DNA of 64,000 bases. Origin: Rhodobacteraceae bacterium (ex Bugula neritina AB1) (lineage in GTDB: Bacteria; Pseudomonadota; Alphaproteobacteria; Rhodobacterales; Rhodobacteraceae). Of the stretch, positions 45,534-53,348 are shown one piece after another. A program made the position numbers and the translations under genes. The notes beneath the pieces were generated by a model. The model was not told where the DNA came from. It searched no databases and saw only the letters and a list, made by a program, of their open reading frames with translations. The stretch's first letter is position 1. Each line of letters starts with the position of its first letter. Location: positions 52,809 to 116,808 of the forward strand of contig MDLF01000044.1 of the NCBI GenBank assembly GCA_001730095.1. The letters run 5' to 3'.

Positions 45534-45943
45534 TGCGCTGCCTCCAGTCGCAGGACACGCAGGCGGGTGACGCCGGCCAGGGTGGCCACGTCCATCACCG
45601 TGATCAGGGCCTGGGTCTGTGCGGCGCCGGAGGGGAGGATGACGACTTGGGTCAAAGGGTCGTTCGCCACCGCAGCGGAAAGGGTGGCTTGGAGGCTGTC
45701 TGCATCCAATGTGGAGCCGCGCAGCACTGGCACACCATCGGCGCCGAGGCGGATCATCAGGGTGGCTGCCGGGGCTTGGGTGGCGCCCGTGGTCGTGGCT
45801 TGGGAGGGTTTGACAGCCGGGATCATGTCGAGGTTCAGATAGGTGGAAGTCACCATGAAGAACACCAAGAGGATCAGCATGACATCGATCATCGGCACCA
45901 GTGAGATCAGGGCGCGGGGTCGTGCTGGGCGGTTGATGTTCAT
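45530..45943 (-). CDS. exbD: ExbD/TolR-family protein, first copy
   Basis: The protein has 137 residues from the ATG at 45941-45943, for which no Shine-Dalgarno is clear. RPRALISLVPMIDVMLILLVFFMVTST contains the membrane helix with the conserved Asp, and the periplasmic domain ends in QALITVMDVATLAGVTRLRVLRL. It is only distantly similar to the second copy; two different ExbD proteins with one ExbB are found in several TonB-like systems. It probably joins the same motor. Confidence 0.88.
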   Translation of the reverse strand: MNINRPARPRALISLVPMIDVMLILLVFFMVTSTYLNLDMIPAVKPSQATTTGATQAPAATLMIRLGADGVPVLRGSTLDADSLQATLSAAVANDPLTQVVILPSGAAQTQALITVMDVATLAGVTRLRVLRLEAAQ

Positions 45944-46036
45944 AGGAGGAGCCGTTCGGTTCCACAATTGGGTTCATGCCCGGCCCCGAGGGGGGGCGTT
46001 TTCACGCCCGCCCTGGGGGGGCGGGCCGTGCGTGAA

Positions 46037-46056
46037 CCGGGCCGCAGGCGGCCCGG
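46037..46056. other. GC-rich hairpin between exbB and exbD genes
   Basis: CCGGGCCGC (46037-46045) pairs with GCGGCCCGG (46048-46056). With the G/C runs at 45980-46030 it makes a strongly structured 143-base gap inside the operon, which could lower expression of the downstream exbD genes or stabilise exbB mRNA. Confidence 0.5.
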
Positions 46057-46086
46057 GATGTTTATGATGCGAAGGAAGCGCATGTG

Positions 46087-46704
46087 TCAGCGCGATCCGT
46101 CGATCAGCAGCAGGCGGCCGGCGGCGCTTTCGATGGCTTGGGCGGCGGCGTCGATGCGGGCCGCAAACAGGCCTGCCGCGACGGCGGCGGGGATCGCGAC
46201 CAGCAGCCCTGCAGCGGTGGTCAGCAGCGCCTGCCAGATACCGCCTGCGAGCACCGAGGCATTGGCCGCACCCTGCGCCAGTTCCAGTTCCTGAAACGAC
46301 TGGATCATGCCCAGGACAGTGCCAAGGAGGCCCAGGAGGGGCGAGACCATGGCGATGAGTTCCAAAAGCCGGATGAGGGCGTTCATGCGGCTGACTTCCT
46401 CATTGCCGCGGCGCTGCAGCTCATCTTGCAGCAGCGGACCGCGCAGGCCTTCCTGCAGCGCCTGCATGGCATAGGCCATGACCCGGTCGGCGGGGGATTT
46501 GCCGCCTGCGATGCTGTCCTGCGCCTGTTTGCGGTCGCCGTTCTTCCATTGGGCCAGCGCCTGTTCGCGGCCGCTGGAACCAGAGCGCACCGGCCAGAGC
46601 TGGACCAGTTTGACGGCAATCACCGTCAGCGACAGAAGCGACATCAGCGCCAGGATCACAATCACTGGCCCACCGGTGCCGAGGAATTCCCAGGTGCTGC
46701 TCAT
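46087..46704 (-). CDS. exbB: ExbB/TolQ/MotA-family motor protein
   Basis: The protein has 205 residues with three membrane helices: one at about 12-35, and two in SPLLGLLGTVLGMIQSFQEL (conserved G-L-L-G-T-V segment, about 117-136) and LTTAAGLLVAIPAAVAAGLF (about 158-178). This is the MotA/TolQ/ExbB proton channel domain. It forms the pentameric stator around the ExbD dimer. It starts three bases after the stop of the small secreted gene. Confidence 0.92.
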   Translation of the reverse strand: MSSTWEFLGTGGPVIVILALMSLLSLTVIAVKLVQLWPVRSGSSGREQALAQWKNGDRKQAQDSIAGGKSPADRVMAYAMQALQEGLRGPLLQDELQRRGNEEVSRMNALIRLLELIAMVSPLLGLLGTVLGMIQSFQELELAQGAANASVLAGGIWQALLTTAAGLLVAIPAAVAAGLFAARIDAAAQAIESAAGRLLLIDGSR

Positions 46705-46707
46705 GGC

Positions 46708-47130
46708 CTATTTCACCAGCGGTGCGGCGGCGCGGGAGCCAAGTTCCAGGATCGGGAAGCAGTCCATCTGGTCCTCGTTCTGGGGCTGGCAGGAGGTGAC
46801 ATCATGCAGCAGGATTTCAGAGATGTTGCCGCAGGAAATCTCTGGGATCTCAAACAGTTTCAGGGTGGTGCGCTGGACGGGCAGGGGGGCGGCGTCGATC
46901 GACAGCAGGCGGTCGATCACCCCCTGGCCGTCGAGAATAGCCAGCGACATTTCAAACCCTTCAAAACTTTTGCCGGTCTGATTGCGAAACAGGAAGAAGG
47001 CGCGGCAGCCGCCGCCGTCGATTTCTTCGGTCTTGTTCAGCTCAACGCGGAGCGGGCCAGTGTCCGCGGCAGCCGCGATTGGCAGGCAGCAGAGCATGGC
47101 GAGGGCACAAAGCAGGCGTTTGAGGGGCAT
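46708..47130 (-). CDS. Small secreted protein of unknown function in the exbB operon
   Basis: The protein has 140 residues from the ATG at 47128-47130, preceded by GGAG; the GTG three bases before is less likely. A signal peptide (PLKRLLCALAMLCCLPIAAA) is followed by a compact domain with four Cys (GGGCRAFFLFRNQTGKSFEGFEM, EISCGN, SCQPQ, DCFPIL), suggesting two disulfides in the periplasm. I recognise no family with certainty. By position it may be a periplasmic partner of the ExbBD motor and the DUF4384-like protein. Confidence 0.7.
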   Translation of the reverse strand: MPLKRLLCALAMLCCLPIAAAADTGPLRVELNKTEEIDGGGCRAFFLFRNQTGKSFEGFEMSLAILDGQGVIDRLLSIDAAPLPVQRTTLKLFEIPEISCGNISEILLHDVTSCQPQNEDQMDCFPILELGSRAAAPLVK

Positions 47131-47191
47131 CACTGTCTCCGGGTTCCGGTTTGTCGTTGCCAGCCCGCGGGGTGCGGATTGGGTCTTGGGA

Positions 47192-48040
47192 TCAGACCAA
47201 TGAGGTGAGCGCCTTTTCGATCTTGTCCATGGCGTCGCGGGCCGAATCCAGGTCGCGGCGTTTCAGGTGGCGGGCGGCCACATGCAGGGCGCGGCCCAGC
47301 CGGTCGCGGGCGTTGCCCGGGGCGCGGGCGACATTGGCCTGCAGCGACTGGGCGCGTTTGACCTGGGCGCCAAGCGAGCGCTGATCCATCTCGCGCTGGC
47401 CGCGTTTCATTGACTTGGCTTCATCCTCGCGGTCGGCGCCGATCCGGGCCACCGCGCGTTCGATCACCACGATCATCGTCTCGGCCTCCTGCAGGCGGCC
47501 GTCGTTGATCAGGCCGACGGATTTGGCCAGCGCGCGTTTCAGTTTCAGCTCCAGGGGGCCGGGCGCCAGGCCGATGCGCGGCTGAATCCGTTTCAGCCGC
47601 CGTTTCAGCGGAGCGATGGCCTTGGGGTCGATGTCGGAGGCGGAAATGTCAGAGACGTCTTTCTCGGCCACCACGCTTTCGGAGGTTTCAGGTTTGAGAC
47701 TGTCCAGCAGGTTGCCGCCGTCGTCATAAAACAGCACATTGACCTTGGCAGGATTGCGTTTGAAGAACTTTTTGAGCTCTGTGATCATCCTCTGCGGGGC
47801 GCTTTCGCAGATCATCTCCATGTCGCCGTAGCGTACAACATAGGTGCCCCAGGCCATGGGCGGGCCACCGCCTGCTTTTTTCATCGGCGTCTTCAGAGTT
47901 TCCGGTTTTTTGCCCGGCTGGATCATCAGCAGCGGGTCCTTGCTGGCATCCAGGCAGAAAGCGAAACTCATTCGCTTCTTGGCGCCCTCCCGGATCATCT
48001 CTTTGACTTCTTTGCCAGAAATACGATCAATACTCATCAT
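47192..48040 (-). CDS. Unknown protein divergent from the T6SS genes
   Basis: The protein has 282 residues, no signal peptide and no membrane helix. The first 115 residues are mixed alpha-beta (SFAFCLDASKDPLLMIQPGKKPET, WGTYVVRYGDMEMICESAPQRM, NVLFYDDGGNLLDSL); the rest is strongly basic and helical with many Arg and Lys (AIAPLKRRLKRIQPRI and ALHVAARHLKRRDLDSARDAMDKIEKAL), like a coiled coil. I do not recognise a family. It shares a 190-base divergent region with tssA, so it may be T6SS-associated, possibly a regulator or scaffold, but nothing proves this. Confidence 0.65.
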   Translation of the reverse strand: MMSIDRISGKEVKEMIREGAKKRMSFAFCLDASKDPLLMIQPGKKPETLKTPMKKAGGGPPMAWGTYVVRYGDMEMICESAPQRMITELKKFFKRNPAKVNVLFYDDGGNLLDSLKPETSESVVAEKDVSDISASDIDPKAIAPLKRRLKRIQPRIGLAPGPLELKLKRALAKSVGLINDGRLQEAETMIVVIERAVARIGADREDEAKSMKRGQREMDQRSLGAQVKRAQSLQANVARAPGNARDRLGRALHVAARHLKRRDLDSARDAMDKIEKALTSLV

Positions 48041-48230
48041 TCAGCCATAGTTGAAAGCTTGGAAAAGGTTTGACATTAGGATGGCGATAAGGCTCTCTTG
48101 GGGTCAAGTTATTGTTTGAGGATTCCGCGGGTTTAACCACCAGGCTCGAAAAGAGTGGCTTCCGCTTTACGTAGCGTTACCAGATCCGGTACGCAGCCAA
48201 AAGAGAATGCACCCAGGGGGGCGAGAGACG
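48041..48230. promoter_or_regulatory. Divergent promoter region at the head of the T6SS operon
   Basis: 190 bases between the 282-residue gene and tssA. AT-rich patches at about 48050-48120 (TTGACATTAGGATGGCGATAAGG at 48070-48092 resembles a -35/-10 pair with poor spacing). It most likely drives the whole plus-strand T6SS operon. Confidence 0.45.
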
Positions 48231-49298
48231 ATGGATCCTGCAGTATTGCTGCAATCCAAAGGGGATGATGCCCCTAGCGGAGAAAATCTGGAATACGACC
48301 CGGCGTTTACCGAAATGGAGCTGGCGGCCCAGCCGGGGGAAGAATCGGTTGTGGGCAACGAGACAATCGAAGCCACCGATCCCGACTACCGCGAAGTTCA
48401 GAAAAAAGCCCTGGAAGTGCTGGAGCGCAGCCACGATCTGCGGGCGGCGGTGTTTCTGGGAGATGCGCTGCTGCATTCCGAGGGCCTGCCCGGTTTTGCC
48501 GATGTGACCACCTATATCCGTGGCTGCCTGGAAGAGTTCTGGGAGACCTGCCATCCGGAGCTGGATGAGGACGACGGCGATCCGACGATGCGGATCAATG
48601 CCATTCAGGATCTATGCGGCCAGCCGGACGGGATGGCGGGGCCGTCGCCCCTGTATCGCTCGCTGCGCCGGGCACCGCTGAGCGAGAGCCGTGGGTTCGG
48701 CCGGTTCTGCCTGCGCGACATCGAAATCGCCGAAGGGGTGATGATGGCGCCGGAGAACATGGAGCATGTTCCGGACAGTGCCACCATCGGAGCGGCATTT
48801 CAGGACAGCGACCAGGAGGTTGTGGCGGCGCGGCTGGCGGCCGCAAAGACGGCGGAAGAAAACGTTCGGGCGATCTCTGCCGTTTTTGACGAGCAGACAC
48901 CGGGGCAGGGGCCGGATCTGAGCGCGCTGATCAAGCTGCTGCAGCAGATCGGCAAGCGGATTGGCAGCTATGCCAGTATGAGCACCGAAGATGAGGCCGA
49001 TGAGGACGAAGCAGCAGAAGCCGACGCGGAAGACGGCGGTGCTGCGGTGCAGGCCGGCGGCGGCCGTCCGGTGGCCTCTGCGCCGGGGGCGATCAACTCG
49101 CCCGCGGATGTGTCCAATACGCTGGACCGCATCATCAGCTATTACCGGCGGGCAGAACCATCAAGCCCGCTGCCGATCCTGCTGGAGCGGTGCAAACGGC
49201 TGGTGGGGGCCGACTTCCTCACCATTATGAATGATATGGCGCCGCAAGGGGTGGATAATGTGCACCTTATTGGCGGCATCGAAGACGACGACGACTGA
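48231..49298 (+). CDS. tssA: T6SS baseplate-associated protein TssA (ImpA N-terminal type)
   Basis: The protein has 355 residues from the ATG at 48231 (MDPAVLLQ); an in-frame ATG at 48207 lacks support. The ImpA_N domain is at the N-terminus: PSGENLEYDPAFTEMELAA, ATDPDYREVQKKALEVLERSHDLRAAVFLGDALLHSEGLPGF. The middle is acidic (EDEADEDEAAEADAED) and the C-terminus has SPADVSNTLDRIISYYRRAEPSSPLPILLERCKRLVGADFLTIM, the region that caps the sheath in short TssA proteins. It guides tube and sheath assembly. Confidence 0.9.
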   Translation: MDPAVLLQSKGDDAPSGENLEYDPAFTEMELAAQPGEESVVGNETIEATDPDYREVQKKALEVLERSHDLRAAVFLGDALLHSEGLPGFADVTTYIRGCLEEFWETCHPELDEDDGDPTMRINAIQDLCGQPDGMAGPSPLYRSLRRAPLSESRGFGRFCLRDIEIAEGVMMAPENMEHVPDSATIGAAFQDSDQEVVAARLAAAKTAEENVRAISAVFDEQTPGQGPDLSALIKLLQQIGKRIGSYASMSTEDEADEDEAAEADAEDGGAAVQAGGGRPVASAPGAINSPADVSNTLDRIISYYRRAEPSSPLPILLERCKRLVGADFLTIMNDMAPQGVDNVHLIGGIEDDDD

Positions 49299-49368
49299 CG
49301 GACACGGACGTTCAAGCGGTGGAACCCGCTGCTGCATCCGTGAAAGCAAGACGAGCAAGGAGACCTAG

Positions 49369-49884
49369 ATGGCCGGAAGTTCACAGAAATTCATTGCCCG
49401 CAACCGGGCACCAAGGGTCCAGATCGAATATGACGTGGAGCTGTACGGCGCCGAGAAGAAGGTGCAATTGCCCTTCGTGATGGGCGTGATGAGCGACCTG
49501 GTGGGCAAATCCGAAGTGGAGCAGCCCGCGGTTGCGGATCGCAAGTTCCTGGAAATCGACGTGGACAACTTCGATGACCGGATGAAGTCGATGGCGCCGC
49601 GCGCGGCCTTCACCGTGCCAAACACGCTGACCGGCGAGGGCAACCTGGCGGTGGACATCACATTCGACAGCATGGACGATTTCAAACCGGCGGCGATTGC
49701 AGCCAAGGTTGCGCCGCTGCGCGAGCTGCTGGAAGCGCGTAACCAGCTGTCGAATCTGATGACCTATATGGACGGCAAGACCGGTGCAGAGGATCTGATC
49801 TCCAAGATCATTCAGGACCCGAGCCTGCTGAAGACCCTGGCGGCACAGCCGAAACCTGGCGGCGACGCCGAGAGCGAAGAATAA
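49369..49884 (+). CDS. tssB: T6SS sheath small subunit TssB (VipA)
   Basis: The protein has 171 residues with a good AAGGAG before the ATG. Typical TssB features: SSQKFIARNRAPRVQIEYDVE at the start, LPFVMGVMSDLVGKSE, KFLEIDVDNFDDRMKSM and AFTVPNTLTGEGNLAVDITFDSMDDFKPAAIA. The closing residues (AAQPKPGGDAESEE) are acidic but short. It pairs with TssC in the contractile sheath. A second copy with a huge tail is found at the end of the window, very similar in its first 160 residues and also at the base level. Confidence 0.95.
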   Translation: MAGSSQKFIARNRAPRVQIEYDVELYGAEKKVQLPFVMGVMSDLVGKSEVEQPAVADRKFLEIDVDNFDDRMKSMAPRAAFTVPNTLTGEGNLAVDITFDSMDDFKPAAIAAKVAPLRELLEARNQLSNLMTYMDGKTGAEDLISKIIQDPSLLKTLAAQPKPGGDAESEE

Positions 49885-49898
49885 GAGGGGAGGCAAAG

Positions 49899-51395
49899 AT
49901 GGCTGAAGAAGAACTCCAGGCGGAAGCCGCTGCTGGTGAAACCGCCTTTGGCTCTGCCGAATTTGCGAGCCTGTTGCAGAAAGAATTCCGCCCCAAGTCG
50001 GATCAGGCCAAGACGGCGGTTGAAAGCGCGGTCAAGACCCTGGCCGAGCAGGCGCTGGCGAACACGGCCCTGATTTCCGACGACGCTCTGCGCTCAATCG
50101 AGAGCATCGTGGCGGCGATTGACGAGAAGCTGACCGAGCAGGTCAACCTGATCCTGCACAACGAGGAATTCCAGCAGCTGGAAAGCGCTTGGCGAGGCCT
50201 GCACTATCTGGTCAACAATACCGAGACCGATGAGCAGCTGAAAATCCGGGTGATGCCGATCACCAAGAAGGAAATGTCGAAGACCCTGAAGAAATTCAAG
50301 GGCACGGCATGGGACCAGTCGCCGATCTTCAAGAAGATCTATACCGAGGAATTTAGCCAGCTGGGCGGTGAACCCTATGGTTCCCTGGTGGCCGACTATC
50401 ACTTTGACCATTCGCCGCCGGACATCGAGCTCTTGGGCGAGATGTCCAAGATCGCCGCGGCGGCGCATGCGCCGCTGATCACCGGCGCCAAGCCGACGCT
50501 GTTCCAGATGGACAGCTGGTCGGAACTGTCGAACCCGCGCGATCTGACCAAGATCTTCCAGACCCCGGAATATGCCGCCTGGCGGTCCCTGCGGGACAGC
50601 GAAGATGCGAAATATGTGGGGCTGGCGATGCCGCGGTTCCTGGGCCGTCTGCCCTATGGCTCCAAGACCGACCCGGTTGAGGAGTTCGCGTTCGAGGAAG
50701 ACACAGCCGGTGCCACCAGCGAGAAATACGGCTGGGTCAACGCCGCATATGGTATGGCGGTGAACATCACCCGGTCGTTCAAGATGTACGGCTGGTGCTC
50801 GCGCATCCGTGGGGTCGAAAGCGGTGGTACGCTGGAAAACCTGCCCAGCCACACCTTCCCGACCACCGATGGCGGCGTTGATCAGAAATGCCCGACCGAG
50901 ATTGCCATTGATGACCGGCGCGAGGCGGAACTGGCGAAGAACGGAATGATGCCGCTGATCCACCGCAAGAACACTGATGTTGCGACCTTTATGGGTGCGC
51001 AGTCGCTGCACAAGCCGGCCGAATATGACGACCCGGACGCAACCGCCAACGCCAATCTGGGCGCGCGGCTGCCGTATCTGTTCGCCACCTGCCGGTTCGC
51101 GCACTATCTCAAGTGTATGGTGCGGGATAAAGTCGGCTCGTTCAAAAGCCGTCAGGACATGGAGTCCTGGCTGCAGGAATGGATCAACAACTATGTTGAT
51201 TTCAACGCGGACATCTCTTCGGAGAACCAGAAGGCGCGCAAACCTCTGGCCGCAGCCGAAGTGGTTGTGGAAGAGGTCGAGGGCAACCCGGGGTATTACA
51301 CCTCGAAATTCTTCCTGCGCCCGCATTACCAGTTGGAGGGGCTTTCGGTCTCGCTTCGTCTGGTGTCCAAACTGCCCTCGGAAAAGGGAGGCTAA
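49899..51395 (+). CDS. tssC: T6SS sheath large subunit TssC (VipB)
   Basis: The protein has 498 residues, usual for the family. Landmarks include FQQLESAWRGLHYLVNNTETDEQLKIRVM, SQLGGEPYGSLVADYHFDHSP, YVGLAMPRFLGRLPYGSKTDPVEEFAFEED, YGMAVNITRSFKMYGWCSRIRGVESGG and the C-terminal QLEGLSVSLRLVSKLP. It forms the contracting sheath with TssB; its N-terminal helix is the usual ClpV target. Fifteen bases separate it from tssB, so they are co-translated. Confidence 0.96.
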   Translation: MAEEELQAEAAAGETAFGSAEFASLLQKEFRPKSDQAKTAVESAVKTLAEQALANTALISDDALRSIESIVAAIDEKLTEQVNLILHNEEFQQLESAWRGLHYLVNNTETDEQLKIRVMPITKKEMSKTLKKFKGTAWDQSPIFKKIYTEEFSQLGGEPYGSLVADYHFDHSPPDIELLGEMSKIAAAAHAPLITGAKPTLFQMDSWSELSNPRDLTKIFQTPEYAAWRSLRDSEDAKYVGLAMPRFLGRLPYGSKTDPVEEFAFEEDTAGATSEKYGWVNAAYGMAVNITRSFKMYGWCSRIRGVESGGTLENLPSHTFPTTDGGVDQKCPTEIAIDDRREAELAKNGMMPLIHRKNTDVATFMGAQSLHKPAEYDDPDATANANLGARLPYLFATCRFAHYLKCMVRDKVGSFKSRQDMESWLQEWINNYVDFNADISSENQKARKPLAAAEVVVEEVEGNPGYYTSKFFLRPHYQLEGLSVSLRLVSKLPSEKGG

Positions 51396-51459
51396 TTTCC
51401 ACTCCAACGCCTCCTCCTGACCGAAACGACACGCAAATCAATTATGAAAGGATACAGCT

Positions 51460-51963
51460 ATGGCTGCTAACATGTTCATCGAAATTAAGGACATTAAAGG
51501 CGACTCGACTGTTACCGGTTTTGAAAAAATGATCGTCATCCAGTCTGCAAGCTGGAATGTCGAACGCGCAGTGGAAATGACCGATCTGGGCTCCACTCAG
51601 CGTATGCATGCGAACTCGAACTTCGGGAAAATTGAAGTGACGTCGCAAATGGGCAAGGCATCGAACGATCTGGCGCTTGCTGTGGCAAATGGCACCGTAC
51701 GCCCGGAAATCAAGATGTACTGGTGCCGTTCCGGTGAAAGTGCATCGGAAGGCCTGCAGGCCTATTCGACCTGGACCCTGAAGGATGTTGTGGTCGACAG
51801 CTATTCGATCTCTTCCAGCGAAGACGGCATTCCGGAAGAAACCTGGTCCATGGCTTATGCCTCCATCATCCACGAGTACAAGGCGACCAACCAGAAGACC
51901 GGCAAGCTCACTGCGCAGAAGCCGAACTTCACCTGGAACGTGCAGACCGGCAAGGTCGAATAA
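51460..51963 (+). CDS. hcp: T6SS inner-tube protein Hcp (TssD)
   Basis: The protein has 167 residues; GAAAGGATA lies before the ATG. AANMFIEIKDIKGDSTVTGFEKMIVIQSASWNVERAV at the start, then GSTQRMHANSNFGKIEVTSQMGKASNDL, and a closing tube strand with WSMAYASIIHEYKATNQKTGKL fit the Hcp family. It makes the hexameric tube that is expelled. A strong terminator directly after it suggests that hcp is made in excess over the downstream genes. Confidence 0.95.
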   Translation: MAANMFIEIKDIKGDSTVTGFEKMIVIQSASWNVERAVEMTDLGSTQRMHANSNFGKIEVTSQMGKASNDLALAVANGTVRPEIKMYWCRSGESASEGLQAYSTWTLKDVVVDSYSISSSEDGIPEETWSMAYASIIHEYKATNQKTGKLTAQKPNFTWNVQTGKVE

Positions 51964-51972
51964 ACCAATTGG

Positions 51973-52010
51973 CGGACCCCGGGTGTATTGCCGCCCGGGG
52001 TCCGTTTTTT
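51973..52010 (+). terminator. Strong Rho-independent terminator after hcp
   Basis: CGGACCCCGGG (51973-51983) pairs perfectly with CCCGGGGTCCG (51994-52004) over a ten-base loop, followed by six T (52005-52010). Confidence 0.93.
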
Positions 52011-52054
52011 CTGACGTTTTTGCAGCATCCATCCCAGTTGCGGAGTAGAGCCCC

Positions 52055-52858
52055 ATGACCCCCGAAGAGCATCTGAAAGCTGGTGATCCCAAGGCGGCGC
52101 TGGAGGCGCTGCAAGCCAAGATCCGTGCGGATGCGAGCAATCCGAAGCTGCGGGTGTTCCTGTTTCAGCTGTTGTGCGTTCTGGGGGACTGGAACCGGGC
52201 CATTGCCCAGCTGAAGGCAGCCGCCGGACTGGATGAGGGCGCCACGGTTATGGCCCAGGCCTATCGCGAGGCGATCATCTGCGAAGTCTACCGGGAGAAA
52301 GTGTTTGCCGGTGAAAAGGCGCCCTTGATCCTGGGTGAGCCTGAGGAATGGCTGGCGCATCTGATCGAGGCGCAGAAACTGCTGGCAACCGGCAAGCCCA
52401 CAGAGGCGGCAGAGCTGCGCGCCAAAGCGTTTGATGCGGCACCGGCCAGTTCGGGCGAAGTGAACGGCAAGCGGTTCGAGTGGATCGCGGATGCCGACAT
52501 GCGGCTGGGCCCGGTGCTGGAAGCGGTGATCAACGGCAAATACTATTGGCTGCCGTTCTCCAAGATTGTCGCGTTTGAGGCGGATGAGCCCAGCGACCTG
52601 CGCGATGCGGTCTGGACGGCCGGCACGCTGACCCTGGCGGGAGGCGGCGAAGTGGCGGTGATGATCCCGACCCGCTATCCGGGCAGCGAAAAGGCTGACG
52701 GGCTGTCGATGCTGGCCCGGGCCACCGTCTGGGAGGACGCGGGCGCGGAAACCTATACCGGTCTGGGCCAGCGGCTGCTGGCGATCGGTGATGAGGACAT
52801 TGCCATCATGGACGTGCGCACACTCCGGATGGATGGGCACGGCGAAGAGAATGGCTGA
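52055..52858 (+). CDS. tagJ: T6SS accessory protein TagJ (ImpE/HsiE type)
   Basis: The protein has 267 residues. An N-terminal tetratricopeptide-like part (HLKAGDPKAALEALQAKIRADASNPKLRVFLFQLLCVLGDWNRAIAQLKAA) is followed by the ImpE domain: FEWIADADMRLGPVLEAVINGKYYWLPFSKI and the closing GLGQRLLAIGDEDIAIMDVRTL. TagJ is known to bind the TssB N-terminus and to accompany ClpV in some T6SS. The presence here, with two TssB variants, is notable. It overlaps tssE by eight bases. Confidence 0.9.
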   Translation: MTPEEHLKAGDPKAALEALQAKIRADASNPKLRVFLFQLLCVLGDWNRAIAQLKAAAGLDEGATVMAQAYREAIICEVYREKVFAGEKAPLILGEPEEWLAHLIEAQKLLATGKPTEAAELRAKAFDAAPASSGEVNGKRFEWIADADMRLGPVLEAVINGKYYWLPFSKIVAFEADEPSDLRDAVWTAGTLTLAGGGEVAVMIPTRYPGSEKADGLSMLARATVWEDAGAETYTGLGQRLLAIGDEDIAIMDVRTLRMDGHGEENG

Positions 52859-53348
52859 CAAGACACTGGCCGAACGCCTGCAGCCCTCGCTGCTGGACCG
52901 GCTGACCGACAATGCACCCGGCAATCAGAAGGAAACCCGAGAGAGCCGGGTGATCGATCTGATGCGCCTGCGGGAAATCATCCAGCGCGATCTGTCCTGG
53001 CTGTTGAACACCCAGAATGTCGAAAGCCATTTTGACTCGGAGAGGTTTCCCGCCGTTTCGGCGTCGGTGCTGAACTACGGGCTGGTGGAAGTGGCGGGCG
53101 AGGCCTCGACCAGCGAAAAGGCTGAAACCATCCGCCGGTCGATCAAGCAGGCGATTGCAACCTATGAGCCGCGGATTATCGAAGGGTCGGTTGATGTGCT
53201 GCTGCAGGATGGCACCGATGCGACCCAGATGACCATCGGGCTGGAAATCCGCGCCGACATGTGGGCGCAGCCGATGCCGCTGGAGCTGTATCTGCGCAGC
53301 AAGGTCGATCTGACCACCGGTGAAGTCCAGATGGAAAGGGTCATGTGA
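52851..53348 (+). CDS. tssE: T6SS baseplate subunit TssE (gp25-like)
   Basis: The protein has 165 residues. The start at 52851 overlaps the tagJ stop (ATGGCTGA). LAERLQPSLLDRLTD, RVIDLMRLREIIQRDLSWLLNTQN and SVLNYGLVEVAGEA are standard TssE/gp25 elements; a closing strand pair follows with VDVLLQDGTDATQMTIGLEIRAD. It is a wedge part of the baseplate that nucleates the sheath. Confidence 0.93.
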   Translation: MADKTLAERLQPSLLDRLTDNAPGNQKETRESRVIDLMRLREIIQRDLSWLLNTQNVESHFDSERFPAVSASVLNYGLVEVAGEASTSEKAETIRRSIKQAIATYEPRIIEGSVDVLLQDGTDATQMTIGLEIRADMWAQPMPLELYLRSKVDLTTGEVQMERVM

